In this document: piece after piece, positions 61,928 to 64,000 of the stretch
Layout of the letters: every line of letters starts with the position of its first letter
Position numbering within the stretch: position 1 is the first letter of the stretch
Source of the DNA: Pseudobacter ginsenosidimutans
Lineage (GTDB): Bacteria; Bacteroidota; Bacteroidia; Chitinophagales; Chitinophagaceae
Length of the DNA stretch: 64,000 nucleotides
Assembly (NCBI RefSeq): GCF_007970185.1
Contig: NZ_CP042431.1
Span: 6,803,342-6,867,341, forward strand
Direction of reading: 5' to 3'
Translations under genes and position numbers: made by a program
The notes under the pieces: generated by a model
Databases searched by the model: none
Seen by the model: the letters and a program-made list of their open reading frames with translations, nothing else
What the model was told of the DNA's origin: nothing

Positions 61928-64000
61928 TCAGAAGTTAACGTTTAGATTGGCAGTGATGGTCTTCGGAATTGGCAGACCGAACATGGGCGCGCCGGGCCTG
62001 TATTGTCCGGACAATGCAATGCTGAAAAGCTCCTGTGTTTGTATAGAAACACGACAGGCTTTCATTCTGAGTTTCTTCACCAACTGTTCATTGAGCGTAT
62101 ATTGCAATGAAAGATTCTGACAGCTCACATAGAATGCCTTTACATATTGTCCGTCTGACTCCGAAAAAAGAGCGCCCGATGGAGAGGACATGGTCATCAG
62201 CCTGGGATAGGCTGCGATATCACCCGGCTTTTTCCAAACCTGCTCATACACCGATACCGGCATGTTATTTAACCTGCCTAAAGTGAGGAATGACCAAACC
62301 GGATTTCTCACCATCGCTTTGTTGTAGGTGAACAGTACATTCAAAGACCATGATTTGTACCTCAGGTCAGAAGAAAAACCACCGTAATACTCGGGCGTAA
62401 GGTCTAACCAATACCTGTCATCAAACATCGATCCCGGCGGAAGTGCACGGTCAACATTTATTGCACCATCATGATTCCGGTCCTGATACGACATATCACC
62501 TGTAAGCGGGTCTACGCCCGTATAATGTAACAGTGGCATGATGGTAAGGGGACGGCCAATCTGGTAAAGCGCTCTGTAGGGAGAACTTTCGAAATTGGGA
62601 TAGGCCACAAGTTTATTCCGGTTCAGTGAAACATTGAAACTGCCCGACCAGTTTATAGTTGATGTATTGAGGAGCCTGGCATTGAGTTGTACTTCCCATC
62701 CTGCATTCTGCACCAATGCCGGCGAATTGGCCGTTACCTTATCGAATCCGGTGATCCAGGGAATTGGGAACTGGACCAGCTGGTTGTCCATACGATCCCG
62801 ATAGTAAGTAATATTCAAATTCAGTTGCTGATCTTTGAAGAATCCCAGTTCCAGCGTTGCAGAAAGTTTTTTTGCTTCCTGCCACTGGAATAATGGATTC
62901 ATTGCATAGAGATTTTTCAGTGGTGTTATTCCTCCATAGGAATACAAGGCAGGAGTTCCGGGATTCCACTGGGAAATATATTGGTAATCGCCTACACCGT
63001 CGCTGCCCACTACTCCATAACTACCACGCAGTTTTACAAAACTGACCGATGCAGGTATTGCAGATTTGAACCATTGCTCATCTGAAACGATCCAGGCTGC
63101 TCCTACCGATCCGAAATTGCCATATCTTTTACCGGGACCGAACCTGGAAGAACCATCCCTTCGGGCATTCAGGTTGATAACATATTTATTGGCGATGGTA
63201 TAATTAAGGATGCCAAAAATTCCGGCGAATTTTTGCTCCGCGCGTTTATTATCGCCCCTCAATGATGCTGCGGCGCTCATCAAATTAAGCAGATCATCAT
63301 TCGTATACCCGGTACCGTAAGTAGCATTACTGATAGCCATTGCGTATTTGATGGAGCCTCCCATTTTCACATCGATGGTTCCAGGGCCTAAATGGTTTAC
63401 ATAATTCAATACCGGTTCAATGGTGGAGCCTCTTCCTTCTGAAAAGGTGAAACCTGCACTGCCCTTGGGTGCGTTCAGGGGATTCTGGGAAGACATGGGC
63501 ATTTGATTATTGGCCTGACCATGAAACTCATTATAGCTAAGGAGGGTATTCAGGTTCAGTCCTTTCAGGATATTATATCTTATGGAGAGATTGATATTCG
63601 AACTGGAAGATCTGCTTTCGTAAGATGTTTCCAGTGATCCGAACGGAAACGGGATCTTGGTAAATCGTGGATCCTGTCCATCCAACCAGCCCGACCAGTT
63701 CAGTTTTCCTGCTTCATTGTAGACGGGTGGTGCATTAGGGGGCAGCATGATATCTGCCGGTATCGTTCTGGGGTTAGCATTGGAATTGCTCCAACCCGCT
63801 ATCAGGGAAATCGTCAGTTTTTTGTTCTGGCTATTATAGGAGGTAGATGTATTCAGCATTAGTCTTTGAGTGGCCCCGGAAACCGTGGAGATATCCGTTA
63901 CTCTTCCGTAGCCGGCACTTGCCCTGAAGTTGAATTGCTGATTCCCCCCTGACATGGAAATATCGTAATCCGTTCTTGCTCCTGTTTTTCCAAACAATTC
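61928..64000 (-). CDS. SusC/RagA TonB-dependent receptor, N-terminus beyond window edge
   Basis: The frame is open to the right edge and encodes the last 690 residues of a SusC barrel. Barrel blocks include LFGKTGARTDYDISMSGG, RDGSSRFGPGKRYGNFGSVG, LRGSYGVVGSDGVGDYQY and the C-terminal KTITANLNVNF. The plug and any STN domain lie outside the window, so signalling ability cannot be judged. The gene heads the second SusCD-ABC-MutS series and is followed by susD. Confidence 0.93.
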   Translation of the reverse strand, partial: ELFGKTGARTDYDISMSGGNQQFNFRASAGYGRVTDISTVSGATQRLMLNTSTSYNSQNKKLTISLIAGWSNSNANPRTIPADIMLPPNAPPVYNEAGKLNWSGWLDGQDPRFTKIPFPFGSLETSYESRSSSSNINLSIRYNILKGLNLNTLLSYNEFHGQANNQMPMSSQNPLNAPKGSAGFTFSEGRGSTIEPVLNYVNHLGPGTIDVKMGGSIKYAMAISNATYGTGYTNDDLLNLMSAAASLRGDNKRAEQKFAGIFGILNYTIANKYVINLNARRDGSSRFGPGKRYGNFGSVGAAWIVSDEQWFKSAIPASVSFVKLRGSYGVVGSDGVGDYQYISQWNPGTPALYSYGGITPLKNLYAMNPLFQWQEAKKLSATLELGFFKDQQLNLNITYYRDRMDNQLVQFPIPWITGFDKVTANSPALVQNAGWEVQLNARLLNTSTINWSGSFNVSLNRNKLVAYPNFESSPYRALYQIGRPLTIMPLLHYTGVDPLTGDMSYQDRNHDGAINVDRALPPGSMFDDRYWLDLTPEYYGGFSSDLRYKSWSLNVLFTYNKAMVRNPVWSFLTLGRLNNMPVSVYEQVWKKPGDIAAYPRLMTMSSPSGALFSESDGQYVKAFYVSCQNLSLQYTLNEQLVKKLRMKACRVSIQTQELFSIALSGQYRPGAPMFGLPIPKTITANLNVNF

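Overview
The window comes from a Bacteroidota chromosome, most likely a member of the Chitinophagales (Chitinophaga/Niastella/Pseudobacter-like). The reasons are five SusC/RagA TonB-dependent receptors, four SusD lipoproteins, four ECF sigma/FecR pairs, a type IX secretion C-terminal domain, GldF/GldG-like transporters and TAnnTTTG-type -7 promoter elements. I saw no rRNA, tRNA, CRISPR array or transposase. Taxonomy is inferred from gene content only.

Layout. Positions 1-4043 (minus) hold an ECF sigma, a FecR and a SusC truncated by the left edge. Positions 4196-22308 (minus) hold one long, tightly packed gene series. In transcription order it is ECF sigma, FecR, STN-type SusC, SusD, DUF4843-type lipoprotein, PKD-like lipoprotein, ABC ATPase, GldF-GldG-like permease fusion, two tandem MutS-like ATPases and an M16 metalloprotease lipoprotein. 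Positions 22501-30754 (minus) hold sigma, FecR, SusC, SusD and a TlpA-like thioredoxin. Positions 30995-46458 (plus) hold a divergent unit: sigma, FecR, SusC with a one-base frameshift, SusD, S9 peptidase, two serine hydrolases, a Cys/Met-metabolism PLP enzyme, and an exported glutamate racemase fused to a class C beta-lactamase-type domain. Positions 46445-50975 hold a decayed MutS-like remnant, a C1q-like/T9SS protein pair, a small membrane protein, a DoxX-like protein and one unknown. Positions 51050-64000 (minus) hold a second version of the MutS cassette: SusC (truncated by the right edge), SusD, a lipoprotein, ABC ATPase, two GldF-GldG fusions and two MutS-like ATPases.

How the genes may work together. 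Each sigma/FecR pair probably senses the state of its neighbouring SusC receptor and drives the downstream transport and enzyme genes. The plus-strand unit looks like uptake and breakdown of peptides, possibly containing D-amino acids: a receptor pair, an S9 peptidase, penicillin-binding-protein-like hydrolases, a periplasmic Glu racemase and a PLP lyase.

The most unusual feature is the recurring association of SusCD, a GldA/F/G-type ABC transporter and a tandem pair of short MutS-like ATPases. It occurs twice, with a third MutS remnant. The MutS-like proteins are about 430-450 residues, keep the MutS ATPase core and have no room for the N-terminal mismatch-recognition domains, so ordinary mismatch repair is unlikely. 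I do not know of a described function for this cassette.
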